Shown in pieces: positions 1 to 7,585 of a stretch of 15,945 nucleotides of DNA. The DNA is from an uncultured Collinsella sp. (lineage in GTDB: Bacteria > Actinomycetota > Coriobacteriia > Coriobacteriales > Coriobacteriaceae), in contig CAUGJE010000024.1 of the NCBI GenBank assembly GCA_959599915.1, forward strand, positions 1 to 15,945, in the 5' to 3' direction. Position numbers and translations under genes: made by a program. The notes under the pieces were generated by a model. The model was not told the DNA's origin, searched no databases, and saw only the letters and a program-made list of their open reading frames with translations. How positions within the stretch are numbered: the stretch's first letter is position 1; each line of letters starts with the position of its first letter.

Positions 1-33
1 GATGCGACAAAGGGGCTGTCCCTTTGTCGCATC
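1..33. terminator. Perfect 14-bp hairpin at window edge
   Basis: The arms 1-14 and 20-33 are perfectly complementary around a 5-nt loop (gctgt). No T-run follows on the plus strand. It probably ends a rightward gene lying off the left edge, or is a small intergenic palindromic repeat. The core aaaggg..cccttt resembles the stem of the terminator near 3370-3417. Terminator function is inferred. Confidence 0.45.
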
Positions 34-119
34 GGCTTAATGTATTTATATTTTCCTGTTTTACCTTTGCAGGTTCTAATGGAGGGGATACCGAAGTAGT
101 TGCTAGTAAGTAAACGCAG

Positions 120-221
120 CCGTTCTGCCGGAGCCGTCCTTATATCGTTCCACGCGCAGTTTCGCAGCGCAGCGAGAATGTTTGAGCATGGAATGATATA
201 AGGGCGGCTCCGGCAGAACGG
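120..221. repeat. Long inverted repeat, 33-bp arms
   Basis: The arms 120-152 and 189-221 are complementary over 33 positions except two, enclosing a 36-nt loop. On a plus-strand RNA both exceptions become G-U wobble pairs; on a minus-strand RNA both would be A-C mismatches. This favours a rightward transcript as the folded form, perhaps the 3' end of a gene off the left edge converging on the glycosyltransferase. It could equally be a MITE-like palindromic insertion. No open reading frame is supported inside it. Confidence 0.6.
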
Positions 222-232
222 CGGACATTCGA

Positions 233-1534
233 CTAGCGGATATGAGCGGGCTTTCCTCCCCAGTAGAAGCGGCAGAAGGCTCGTTTGCGCTTTTGGGGTT
301 TGCCTACCAGTTCCATGGTGGCGATGGCGATGTCTTCGGCTGCGTGGGGGCGGCGTAGAACTTCGCCGTTGATGAGCAGTGCCTTGAGCGACTCCGGATG
401 ATCGTGGAGATGGCGCAACGTCACGATGAGTTCTCGTGCCGTGGTGACGTGCATGCTGGCGCCCATGCCGGTGAGCATCGTGGTGTTGGCCTTTTCCTGG
501 CCGTATGATTTGCCCAGCAGGATCATCGGCAGATGTGCGCATAGGCACTCGGTGACGGTGAGTCCGCCCGATTTGAGAATTGCCAGGTCGCAGCCGTGCA
601 TAAGCGCTGCCATATCATCGACATAGTCAAGAACCGTGACGTTCTCGAGTTTCATGGCCTCGAAGAGCGTTTTGAGACGGGCGGCGTATTCCTTATCCTT
701 GCCCGGCAAAAAGACAAAGTGCATGTCTTCGAAGCTGCGTAGGAAGGGGAGGGTGCGGTCCATCTCCGCGCGAAAGCGAACGTACGGTTGAGGCAAGCTG
801 GCACCGGCCATTACCAGCACGACGGTCTTGTCGGTGGGGAGGTTGAACTTAGCTAGCTCTTCCTCGCGATCGTAATCCGTGTCGAATCCGGCGCGAATGG
901 GAATGCCGGTAATGCGAATCTTTGCCTCGGGCACCTTGCGCGGACGCAGCGTTTCGGACATAAATTCGTTGGCAACACAGAATAGATCGGTGTCCTTGTG
1001 GGGCCACCAGCCCTCGACTTCGTAGTCGGTCGGTACGCAGATGACTGGATAATCGATACCCGTAATTATGCGGGCACCCACGGCAACATTGGCTGCTGTG
1101 ATGTGCGTTGCGACCACGGCTATGGGCCTGCGGCTACGAATATATTCGTTGAAGGCGGGGAACATGATTCGCGACCATGCCGTTCCGCCACCCCAGAGAA
1201 GATGTCCCGTAAGCGTATATCGCCAGGTCAGGTCGTAAACGGGGCGCGTGGCTCCCGTAAAAGAAGCCGCGGTCTTATTGCCGTCGAATTTAATACGTCC
1301 AAAATCAAGGATATCGAGCACTTCAATCTCAATATCCTCGGGGATGCCATTGGTGCCGCGGATGAGGTCGAATGCCTGCGCAATCGCATTTGCGGCGGCC
1401 TTGTGGCCCGAGCCAACGGAGGCGTGCACGATGGTCACGAGAGGTTTTTGCTGAGCCAGGAGCGTGGTTTGCTCCGATTGGGGAGTGCTGTGCGTGAGCA
1501 GGGGAGCGTCGTCACTCGTCTGCGCCTGGTCCAT
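233..1534 (-). CDS. MGDG-synthase/UgtP-type glycosyltransferase (GT28-like)
   Basis: A 433-residue glycosyltransferase related to monogalactosyldiacylglycerol synthase and bacterial UgtP/YpfP. These enzymes transfer a sugar from a UDP-sugar to diacylglycerol at the inner face of the membrane, giving glycolipids and lipoteichoic-type anchors. The N-terminal acceptor-domain motif GSGH (residues 41-44, in HASVGSGHKAA) is present. The C-terminal nucleotide-sugar domain has KSGGLT (321-326) and YGQE (344-347), the latter in place of the more usual PGQE. There is no signal peptide; the last ~20 residues are basic and aromatic, which would suit peripheral membrane binding. I start at the ATG 1532-1534 because AGGGGAG lies just upstream; an in-frame ATG 13 codons earlier lacks a ribosome site. 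It is divergent from trxB with about 120 bp between. The family is clear; the exact sugar and lipid acceptor are not. Confidence 0.85.
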   Translation of the reverse strand: MDQAQTSDDAPLLTHSTPQSEQTTLLAQQKPLVTIVHASVGSGHKAAANAIAQAFDLIRGTNGIPEDIEIEVLDILDFGRIKFDGNKTAASFTGATRPVYDLTWRYTLTGHLLWGGGTAWSRIMFPAFNEYIRSRRPIAVVATHITAANVAVGARIITGIDYPVICVPTDYEVEGWWPHKDTDLFCVANEFMSETLRPRKVPEAKIRITGIPIRAGFDTDYDREEELAKFNLPTDKTVVLVMAGASLPQPYVRFRAEMDRTLPFLRSFEDMHFVFLPGKDKEYAARLKTLFEAMKLENVTVLDYVDDMAALMHGCDLAILKSGGLTVTECLCAHLPMILLGKSYGQEKANTTMLTGMGASMHVTTARELIVTLRHLHDHPESLKALLINGEVLRRPHAAEDIAIATMELVGKPQKRKRAFCRFYWGGKPAHIR

Positions 1535-1652
1535 CGATAACTCCCCTTCAGCTTTGTAATACGGATTTATCATTGTAGTGCATGAGTGTCACGTTCACGT
1601 AAATTTGGGTATGAGCGCAAAGAACGACAACGTTTCGACGAAAGGACGTTTC

Positions 1653-2591
1653 ATGACTACCGATAAGCCGATCGATGTTGCGATTATCGGTGGCGGCCCC
1701 GCGGGCTATGCTGCCGCCATTTATGCTGCGCGTGCCAACCTGACGACGACCGTGATTGAGCAGGGCATGTCGGGAGGGCAGATCGCCACAACCAATGAGG
1801 TCGAGAACTATCCGGGTTTCCCGCTCCTGAGTGGCGCCGAACTCGGCGAGCGTTTTCAGCAGCATGCAGAGGGCCTGGGAGCACAGGTTACATGGAGCAT
1901 GGTTACGGGTATCGATTACGATGCCGATGCAGCGTTGTTTACGGTGCATCACGATATGGGCGATACGCTGGCCTCGAGCGTTATCGCTTGCATGGGTGCC
2001 ACGCCGCGTCCGGCAGGTTTCGCAGGCGAGGATACGTATCGCGGTCGTGGCGTTTCATATTGCGCAACATGTGACGGCATGTTTTTCCGCGGCAAGCAGG
2101 TTTTTGTAATCGGTGGTGGCAATTCGGCATGCGAAGAGGCTCTGTTCCTGTCCGACCTTGCCAACAGCGTGACCATCGTGCTGCGCCGCGACCAGTTCCG
2201 TGCGCCCGATGGTGTTGTTCAGAAAGTACTCGCAAAGGACAATATTACAGTTAGGTACCAAACTAGTATTGTGGAGCTATCGGGCGAAGCCATGCCAGCG
2301 ACGATTACCTTTAAGGACAATGCATCCGGCGAGACTCATACCGAGTCATTTGAGCCCGGCTCGTTTGGCATCTTTGTCTTTACCGGAACGCAGCCCCATA
2401 CCGAGCTTGTTGAGCATCTAGTCGATCTGGCGCCTGATGGCGGCATTCTGACTGATGAATCCATGGCGACCCGCACGCCAGGTCTATTTGCCGCTGGCGA
2501 TATCCGTTCCAAACGTTTACGCCAGGTTGTGACCGCTGTTTCGGACGGAGCCATAGCGGCAACGAGCGCATACGCGTTTCTCCGTGGATAA
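1653..2591 (+). CDS. trxB: Thioredoxin reductase (NADPH, FAD-dependent)
   Basis: A 312-residue cytoplasmic flavoprotein that passes electrons from NADPH through FAD and a redox disulfide to thioredoxin. The N-terminal FAD-binding motif GGGPAG is at residues 13-18. The redox-active CATC is at 137-140 (SYCATCDG). The NADPH-domain glycine motif GGGNSA follows, then LRRDQFRA, where the arginines usually contact the 2'-phosphate. The C-terminal FAD motif is FAAGDIR, with the usual RQVVTA segment. Length is typical of low-molecular-weight TrxB. The ATG at 1653 is preferred because AAAGGA sits about 6 nt upstream; an earlier in-frame ATG at 1578 would add 25 unrelated residues. The gene is monocistronic, with a strong terminator 40 bp downstream. 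Confidence 0.95.
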   Translation: MTTDKPIDVAIIGGGPAGYAAAIYAARANLTTTVIEQGMSGGQIATTNEVENYPGFPLLSGAELGERFQQHAEGLGAQVTWSMVTGIDYDADAALFTVHHDMGDTLASSVIACMGATPRPAGFAGEDTYRGRGVSYCATCDGMFFRGKQVFVIGGGNSACEEALFLSDLANSVTIVLRRDQFRAPDGVVQKVLAKDNITVRYQTSIVELSGEAMPATITFKDNASGETHTESFEPGSFGIFVFTGTQPHTELVEHLVDLAPDGGILTDESMATRTPGLFAAGDIRSKRLRQVVTAVSDGAIAATSAYAFLRG

Positions 2592-2631
2592 GTACGATAA
2601 TATATCTTATGTAAGGTTGCTATCTTTACAC

Positions 2632-2674
2632 AAAGTGGTTGGACGATGCATCAATGTGTTGTCCAACCACTTTT
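2632..2674 (+). terminator. Intrinsic terminator of trxB
   Basis: A perfect 13-bp stem (aaagtggttggac pairing with its complement ending in cactt) around a 16-nt loop, ending in TTTT. It lies 40 bp after the trxB stop and before the start region of the DUF1836 gene. Confidence 0.85.
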
Positions 2675-2745
2675 ACTTGCCGGCTATGTGGTATGCAAAA
2701 CTAGATAACCTAGAATACAATATAGTAAATGAACGGAGGACCTTT

Positions 2746-3357
2746 ATGAACCACGTTAAACACGTTATTCCGATGTCCGATTCGTCGGTCAGTATTAAGC
2801 CTGAGGATATTCAGCCCACGGTGCTGCCCGATGCATTTATTCAGTCCGAAATCGTGTGCAAACTCAATACGTTGAGTCTGTCGCGCTATGACCAGTTGCC
2901 CAATGTGACGCTCTATCGCGACCAGGTTATTGAGTATGTTGCGCTGTGGATGGAGCCGCTGTCCATTTGCGTTGAGCAGCCCGTCATTACGCCATCGATG
3001 ATCAACAACTACGTGAAGGTCGGCCTGGTGCCTGCTCCGGTTAAAAAGCAATATGGCCGCGAGCAGATTGCCCGCCTGATCGCTATCTGCCTCTTTAAGC
3101 AGGTGTTACCTATTGCTGCGGTGCAGGCACTCTTTAACATTCAGCGTTTGAGCTACGATGCCCCGACGGCCTTCGATTATGTGGTCGATCAGCTCGAGGC
3201 ATCGACTCGTTCGGCGTTTTCCGTCGAGCAGACGCCGGTTCCCGATACGGCGCATCAGGTAACGCGTGAGTCGCTGCTTGTGCGCAGTGCGGTTTCATCC
3301 TTCGTTTCGAAGGCGTACCTGATGAGCTATCTAAAGTTTAATGGGTTTAATAGCTAG
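2746..3357 (+). CDS. DUF1836 family protein, probable MerR-like DNA-binding regulator
   Basis: A 203-residue protein matching the DUF1836 family. The segment at about residues 48-120 has the family's conserved run: a start such as YDQLPNVTLYRDQVIEYV, then PSMINNYVKVGLVP, then QYGREQIARLIAIC. That run resembles a MerR-type winged helix (recognition helix plus a wing entered by a tyrosine-rich turn). The family is believed to regulate transcription; no target can be read from the sequence. The start at 2746 is set by GGAGGA 7 nt upstream; the frame is open for 54 more codons, but those overlap the trxB terminator. A TACAAT at 2716-2721 may be the -10 box, with no good -35. It ends in its own terminator. 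Confidence 0.8.
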   Translation: MNHVKHVIPMSDSSVSIKPEDIQPTVLPDAFIQSEIVCKLNTLSLSRYDQLPNVTLYRDQVIEYVALWMEPLSICVEQPVITPSMINNYVKVGLVPAPVKKQYGREQIARLIAICLFKQVLPIAAVQALFNIQRLSYDAPTAFDYVVDQLEASTRSAFSVEQTPVPDTAHQVTRESLLVRSAVSSFVSKAYLMSYLKFNGFNS

Positions 3358-3369
3358 CCAACGTATATA

Positions 3370-3417
3370 ACGGGCGGAGCAAAGGGCCATCTGTCACTTT
3401 GTCCCGCCCGTATTTTT
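3370..3417 (+). terminator. Intrinsic terminator of the DUF1836 gene
   Basis: An imperfect stem of about 16 bp (acgggcgg..caaag against ctttgt..ccgcccgt) followed by ATTTTTGC. It sits between two convergent genes and may also slow transcription of degV from the other side. Confidence 0.75.
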
Positions 3418-3430
3418 GCTTGGTTGGACG

Positions 3431-4297
3431 TTATTGGCCCGAAGCCACGCCCATGCCGTAGCCGATAATGAGCCCATGCATTTCGGCATAGTATGAATCT
3501 AGCCCGTTACAGGGCATGATGATAGTTTTGGAGCTTGGCCAGCGCTCCACAATGCGGCTGGCAAGTGCTTGGGCGCCCGCCTCATTCTCGACATGGTCGA
3601 TAACGACCTCGCCGCCGGTAAAGCCTTCGGCCTCCATGGTGTCGACAATCTTGGTGAGCATCTTCTTTTCGCCGCGGGTGTGCCCAACGAGTTCAATTTT
3701 GCCCGCTTCGCTCGCCGTGCCCAAAATGCGGATATTGAGCTTGTTAGCAATAACGCCGGCCGCCTTAGGGATACGTCCGGCCTTCGCAAGGTTTTCGTAG
3801 TTGCACAAACTAAAGAGGATCTTGCTGTTCTGCTCCAAGCTATCGAAGTAAGCGCAGGCGTCCTCAAAGGAGGCATCCGGGTTGCTCGTAAGATAGCGGT
3901 CGAACAGCAAGAAGATCAGATCCATTTTGCCACCTGCGGCTCGCGAGTTAACCAAATGAATCTGACGGTTGGGCTCTTCGGCAAGCACCATGTCACGCGC
4001 GGTGGCCGCGGCATTGTAGCTTCCCGAGACGCCCTCGGAGATGGGCATGCAAATCGTCTTGTCAGCGAGCTTAAAGAGCTCAGCCCACTCCCCTACGCTT
4101 GGGCAGGCGCTCGATGATGCGCCGGCTTCCGATTGAATGGCAACATTAAGCTCGTGAACATCGAGCGAGAGGTCGTCAACGAATTCACGCTCCCCCACTC
4201 GGATCTTAAGGGGTGCAAATGCAAAGGTGGTATGAGGTGCGGTTGGTTGCCAATCGCGAAGATTGCAGCTCGAATCGGAGATAAGTGCCCAGCTCAT
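3431..4297 (-). CDS. DegV family fatty-acid-binding protein
   Basis: A 288-residue two-domain DegV protein. Family members bind one long-chain fatty acid between the two domains. In Firmicutes the FakB members present it to the FakA kinase for phospholipid synthesis; no fakA is visible here, so a FakB role is only possible. Family landmarks are the N-terminal ISDSSCNL, the ACPS segment near residue 65 (usual TSQPS), the SEGVSGSYNAA segment near 88-98 (usual SSGLSGTY), and RIPKAAGVIANKL..G near 170-195 with RGEKK after it. The start codon follows AAAGGA by about 8 nt. A palindrome overlaps the apparent -10 box upstream. It is convergent with the DUF1836 gene and transcribed separately from the nlpC operon, whose terminator lies upstream. 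Confidence 0.88.
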   Translation of the reverse strand: MSWALISDSSCNLRDWQPTAPHTTFAFAPLKIRVGEREFVDDLSLDVHELNVAIQSEAGASSSACPSVGEWAELFKLADKTICMPISEGVSGSYNAAATARDMVLAEEPNRQIHLVNSRAAGGKMDLIFLLFDRYLTSNPDASFEDACAYFDSLEQNSKILFSLCNYENLAKAGRIPKAAGVIANKLNIRILGTASEAGKIELVGHTRGEKKMLTKIVDTMEAEGFTGGEVVIDHVENEAGAQALASRIVERWPSSKTIIMPCNGLDSYYAEMHGLIIGYGMGVASGQ

Positions 4298-4310
4298 TGA
4301 GGGTCCTTTC

Positions 4311-4332
4311 TAATTGTTCCCCAACAATTATA
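4311..4332 (-). promoter_or_regulatory. Probable degV promoter with overlapping operator palindrome
   Basis: On the minus strand a TATAAT (plus 4327-4332) lies about 30 nt before the degV start codon. An 8-bp-arm palindrome, TAATTGTT-cccc-AACAATTA (4311-4330), overlaps its end and the likely transcription start, as expected of a repressor site. No good -35 hexamer is seen at 16-18 bp. Assignment is from position and sequence only. Confidence 0.5.
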
Positions 4333-4388
4333 GCCATCTTTTTGATTGATTGGATGGCTATCTAGTTTTGAATACTAGATAGCCATCC
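4331..4388 (-). promoter_or_regulatory. Perfect 15-bp hairpin with a competing third arm upstream of degV
   Basis: The arms 4352-4366 and 4374-4388 (ggatggctatctagt and its exact complement) enclose a 7-nt loop. A third element, tagccatc at 4331-4338, could instead pair with gatggcta at 4353-4360, so two mutually exclusive hairpins are possible. The third arm abuts the likely -10 box, so the element is probably mostly upstream of the transcript and may act as DNA (operator or boundary palindrome). Confidence 0.5.
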
Positions 4389-4412
4389 TGATTTTATGGC
4401 AAACGGTAGGGG

Positions 4413-4453
4413 TAAAAAGAATGGGCCTCGTGACTCAAGATCGCGAGGCCCAT
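4413..4453 (-). terminator. Intrinsic terminator of the pgsA-FHA-ftsR-apt-nlpC unit
   Basis: A perfect 10-bp stem (ATGGGCCTCG with CGAGGCCCAT, plus 4421-4430 and 4444-4453), followed on the minus strand by TCTTTTTACC. It lies 22 bp past the nlpC stop and marks the 3' end of the leftward group. Confidence 0.88.
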
Positions 4454-4475
4454 GTTCGTTCGCTGTAGTAATAAA

Positions 4476-5597
4476 TTAGTAGCGTACGAAGATGTAGTTG
4501 TTGTTCATACCGGCTGCGACGGAGCTGATGATAACGCCCGTTTTGTAGTCGGAAGCATGGATCATCTGGCCATTACCGATATAGATGCCGGTATGGTAGG
4601 AGTTAACCACAACATCGCCGGGTTGCGGATCGGACACACGGGTCCAACCCATGAAAGTGCCGGTGGTGCCCAGACGGCAGTAGCGGCCCGTGAGGCAATA
4701 GCTTACAAAGCCGGAGCAGTCAAAGCTGTTCGGTCCAATGCCGCCCCAAGAATAAGCGCAACCCAGCTTGCTATAAGCGCGAGAAACAACGGTACCGCCG
4801 TCAACGGACTGGCTCGGTGCGGAAGGCGTCGGAGTCGGAGCGGGCGTCACGGGCTGCGGCGTGGGGGCAGGAGCGGGCGCGGGCGCAGGCGTGTTGCCGC
4901 CGCCGTTGTTGGTCGTACCGCCACCATTGTTGGTGTTCTCGGTCGTACCGGCGGTGTCGTTGCTCACCGTGGCCTTTTCGGCGGTGCTGGCATTAATGCC
5001 AGCCTGCAGCGCAGCGTTGGCCTCGGCCTCGGCAGCAAGCTCGGCCTGCAGCTGTGAATCCAGGGAGTTCACGACATTCTGGGCCTCAGCCTGCTGGGCA
5101 TTGAGCTCGTCGACTTTCTTCTGCGTCGCGGCGACGTTCTTCTCCTGCTCGGCCTGCTTATCGGTGAGCTGCTGCTTAAGGTCCTTGACCTCTTGGATGG
5201 TCTGGGCCTGCTTGTCGGACACCTTGCCGTAGTAGAACAGACGGTTGAGCATATCGCCCAGATCGTCGACACCCGTCAGGACCTGAAGGAGACTCAGGCC
5301 GCCGGTCTTGTACTCACCGGCAACGTAGCTCGAAAGCTTTGCCTGGCCTTCGGCGATCTCTTGCTGCTTTTGCGTAATCTCGCCTGCAGTCTGATCAAGC
5401 TCCTGCGTCTGTGCGGAGAGTTCATCGTGAATTTGCTGGGTTTGCGTGCCGATCTGCTCGAGTTTAGTACGAGCAGCGGCAAGGTCGGATGCGGTATCGG
5501 CGTAGGCCGGAGCCACGAGGCCCAGGCCCAAAACACAAGCGAGGGTTGCCGTAGCAGCGCAGCGTGCCATGTTTCTGTGCGTGTTTGCTGTGCGCAT
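4476..5597 (-). CDS. Secreted NlpC/P60 peptidoglycan endopeptidase with coiled-coil N-terminus
   Basis: A 373-residue exported cell-wall hydrolase. A signal peptide covers about residues 1-33, with a hydrophobic core LACVLGLGLVAPAYA and likely cleavage after AYA. Residues about 36-200 are a charged, Gln/Glu/Ala-rich coiled coil, as in actinobacterial RipA/PcsB-like hydrolases, where it positions or autoinhibits the enzyme. A low-complexity linker of Gly/Asn/Thr then Pro-Ala/Pro-Thr repeats spans about 215-262. The C-terminal NlpC/P60 domain (about 266-373) has catalytic Cys294 in FDCSGF, His335 in YHTGIYIG and a third polar residue His347 in MIHASD. It should cut the stem peptide, probably D-Glu to diamino acid. 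GGAAAGGAAG precedes the ATG. It lies 32 bp after apt and ends the operon. Confidence 0.92.
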   Translation of the reverse strand: MRTANTHRNMARCAATATLACVLGLGLVAPAYADTASDLAAARTKLEQIGTQTQQIHDELSAQTQELDQTAGEITQKQQEIAEGQAKLSSYVAGEYKTGGLSLLQVLTGVDDLGDMLNRLFYYGKVSDKQAQTIQEVKDLKQQLTDKQAEQEKNVAATQKKVDELNAQQAEAQNVVNSLDSQLQAELAAEAEANAALQAGINASTAEKATVSNDTAGTTENTNNGGGTTNNGGGNTPAPAPAPAPTPQPVTPAPTPTPSAPSQSVDGGTVVSRAYSKLGCAYSWGGIGPNSFDCSGFVSYCLTGRYCRLGTTGTFMGWTRVSDPQPGDVVVNSYHTGIYIGNGQMIHASDYKTGVIISSVAAGMNNNYIFVRY

Positions 5598-5629
5598 GTA
5601 GCTTCCTTTCCAGTAACTAAGGGTAACGG

Positions 5630-6160
5630 CTAGTCCACCGTCACCAGGCTAAAGAGCTCAACATCGTCGTCAGTCGGCGTGAGCTTCTTGCGCGGGTTGA
5701 GAAACGCAAGCTCAAGGATACAACCGTAGCCCACAAGCTTTGCGCCCATATCACGCACCAGTTTACCTGTTGCCTCGACGGTTCCGCCCGTCGCGACCAA
5801 GTCGTCCAGAATCAACACGGTATCTTTAGAGCTGATGGCATCGGCGTGAATCTCGATAGAATCCGTTCCATACTCGAGCTCGTAGCTCTCGCTTATCGTC
5901 TTGCGCGGCAGTTTGCCGGGCTTACGTGCGGGTACAAAGCCGGCACCTAGGGCGACGGCCACGGGCACACCGACCATAAAGCCGCGGGCCTCGGGTCCTA
6001 CGACCTTGGTAATGCCCATATCGGCAAAATGCTCGGCAAGGGCATCCACCATGGCCCTCAGGGCCTCGGGATTGCCAAAGAGCGGTGTGATGTCCTTAAA
6101 GACGACTCCGGGCTCGGGATAGTCGGGGATATCGACGATATGAGATTCGAAGTCGTACAT
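5630..6160 (-). CDS. apt: Adenine phosphoribosyltransferase
   Basis: A 176-residue cytosolic purine-salvage enzyme that makes AMP and pyrophosphate from adenine and PRPP. The type-I PRTase signature VLILDDLVATGGT is at residues 115-127. Upstream are the APRT-typical N-terminus (IPDYPEPGVVFKDITPLF), the PEARGF loop (56-61) and the ARKPGKLP segment (78-85) near the catalytic flexible loop. The ATG at 6160 is chosen because AAAGG lies 8 nt before it; an ATG five codons upstream has no ribosome site. It is 36 bp downstream of the ftsR-like gene and 32 bp upstream of nlpC, and is probably co-transcribed. Confidence 0.94.
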   Translation of the reverse strand: MYDFESHIVDIPDYPEPGVVFKDITPLFGNPEALRAMVDALAEHFADMGITKVVGPEARGFMVGVPVAVALGAGFVPARKPGKLPRKTISESYELEYGTDSIEIHADAISSKDTVLILDDLVATGGTVEATGKLVRDMGAKLVGYGCILELAFLNPRKKLTPTDDDVELFSLVTVD

Positions 6161-6196
6161 GGCGTGACCTTTCATGGATTGCCGGGTGGACGGCGA

Positions 6197-7081
6197 TTAT
6201 TTACCCGTGTTAGCAGACGGGTTATGCGAGGGGACGACGACCTTGGACGGTTGCACGAGCGACTCCTCGTGCGCGGCAACCGCGGGGACGCTTGCCCCAT
6301 CGCTTTTAGCCTTGGTGGATTCGGAACGTGCAATCTCCTCATCGAGTGCATCAATGTCGGCGTCCTCGACCACGGCGTTGAGCGACTCAAAGACACGGTT
6401 CTTAAGGAGCGCGGTATGCACACCCTCGGTGAGGTCGTGCAGCTTCTTAAAAGCGCGCTCGAGCTTGGCGTCGCGCTCATCATCAGAGGTATCCATGCCG
6501 AGCATGCTCACGAGAACCTGCTCAAACATCGAAGACTCGCGGTTTGCCGACGATACGTACTGACGCAGGTTGCGCGGCTCAATGTGGAAGCGCGACAGCT
6601 CCGAGCAGTAGCGGATAATCGGGAAATCTCTGCCATCGACGAGCTCTCGGTTCTGCGGGCTCTTGATGATGCGGATAAGATCGTTCTCGGCAAGGGAGCG
6701 GATAAACGAAATCTCAACACCGAGCATGTCGGGGATCGTCTCGATGGGGTGCAGCTTTTGCTTGGTCTCCTTGGGCTCCGTCTTAAGCGGAACATCGGAC
6801 AGAAGACCCACCTCGTAAGCCAAAGTGGACAGGTCCGTTGCGTTTTCCAAGCGCTGCTTAATGACGTTGAGCGGCATGTAGCGGGTCTTCTGCAGGTGCA
6901 GGATGACCTCGAGACGGTCAACGTCTTCCTTGGAGTACTGGCGATACCCCTTAGGCGTTCGATGAGGGGTGATGAGCCCCTCATCTTCTAGAAATCTAAT
7001 TTTTGAGTTCGATAGATCGGGGTATGCGCCTCGAAGTAGATTGACGACTTGGCCGATACTCAGATAGTTGCGTTCGGCCAT
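6197..7081 (-). CDS. ftsR: MerR-family regulator, FtsR-like
   Basis: A 294-residue MerR-type DNA-binding protein. The winged-helix domain covers about residues 5-75: SIGQVVNLLRGAYPDLSNSK, then IRFLEDEGLITPHRTPKGYR, then YSKEDVDRLEVILHLQ. The longer middle segment (about 105-225) resembles actinobacterial FtsR, described in Corynebacterium as an activator of the cell-division gene ftsZ. The last ~70 residues are Ala/Ser/Glu-rich and probably disordered. Its start is 3 nt after the stop of the FHA gene, matching the GarA/OdhI-FtsR arrangement of other Actinomycetota. That neighbourhood is the main ground for the symbol; the downstream targets here are unknown. Confidence 0.75.
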   Translation of the reverse strand: MAERNYLSIGQVVNLLRGAYPDLSNSKIRFLEDEGLITPHRTPKGYRQYSKEDVDRLEVILHLQKTRYMPLNVIKQRLENATDLSTLAYEVGLLSDVPLKTEPKETKQKLHPIETIPDMLGVEISFIRSLAENDLIRIIKSPQNRELVDGRDFPIIRYCSELSRFHIEPRNLRQYVSSANRESSMFEQVLVSMLGMDTSDDERDAKLERAFKKLHDLTEGVHTALLKNRVFESLNAVVEDADIDALDEEIARSESTKAKSDGASVPAVAAHEESLVQPSKVVVPSHNPSANTGK

Positions 7082-7084
7082 GCC

Positions 7085-7519
7085 CTACTCACCGGTTTCG
7101 ATGCGCTCCGGCGTGCTCTCGTGGTAGATGAGCGTAAACGTACCGATCTGGACGGAAGAACCATCGTGCAGCGGGGCCGCGTTGACAATGGCGCCGTCGA
7201 CCCAGGTGCCATTGAGCGAGCCCAGGTCCTCAATGCGAGCGCCGAGGCCCTCGCGAATAATGCGCGCGTGGCTACGCGAAACGGTCATGTCATTGAGGAA
7301 GATGCCGTTCGCAGGATCGCGGCCGATGGTGGTCACGTCGTCCTCGAGCTCAAAGGCGGCACCAGTCTGCGGACCCTTGACGATGGACAGAACGGGTGCG
7401 GTGATGCGCACGTTGGCCATGAGGTCGGGAACGGTGACGTCGCTTGAAGGCACGCGGAATACGCAGGTAGCGTCAGCAGTCTTATCATTCTGAGGCATAT
7501 TGTTAACCATGTTGTCCAT
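7085..7519 (-). CDS. FHA-domain protein, GarA/OdhI-like
   Basis: A 144-residue cytoplasmic signalling protein. The FHA domain covers about residues 45-135. The phosphothreonine-binding residues are in TIGRD, TVSRSHARI and LGSLNGTWVDG. The N-terminal tail has DATCVFRV, which lines up with the ETTSVFR phosphorylation motif of mycobacterial GarA and corynebacterial OdhI. There, a Ser/Thr kinase phosphorylates a Thr in the tail, the FHA domain binds it internally, and inhibition of 2-oxoglutarate metabolism is relieved. Only one of the two adjacent Thr is kept here. AGGGG 6 nt upstream favours the ATG at 7519 over one 11 codons earlier. It lies immediately before ftsR and 66 bp after the pgsA-like gene. 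Orthology is inferred from motif plus neighbour. Confidence 0.8.
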   Translation of the reverse strand: MDNMVNNMPQNDKTADATCVFRVPSSDVTVPDLMANVRITAPVLSIVKGPQTGAAFELEDDVTTIGRDPANGIFLNDMTVSRSHARIIREGLGARIEDLGSLNGTWVDGAIVNAAPLHDGSSVQIGTFTLIYHESTPERIETGE

Positions 7520-7585
7520 GACAACCCCTAACTTATCGCGGACGTGCCGCAAATAATGAACCGTACGTAATCATACCCCAACGAA

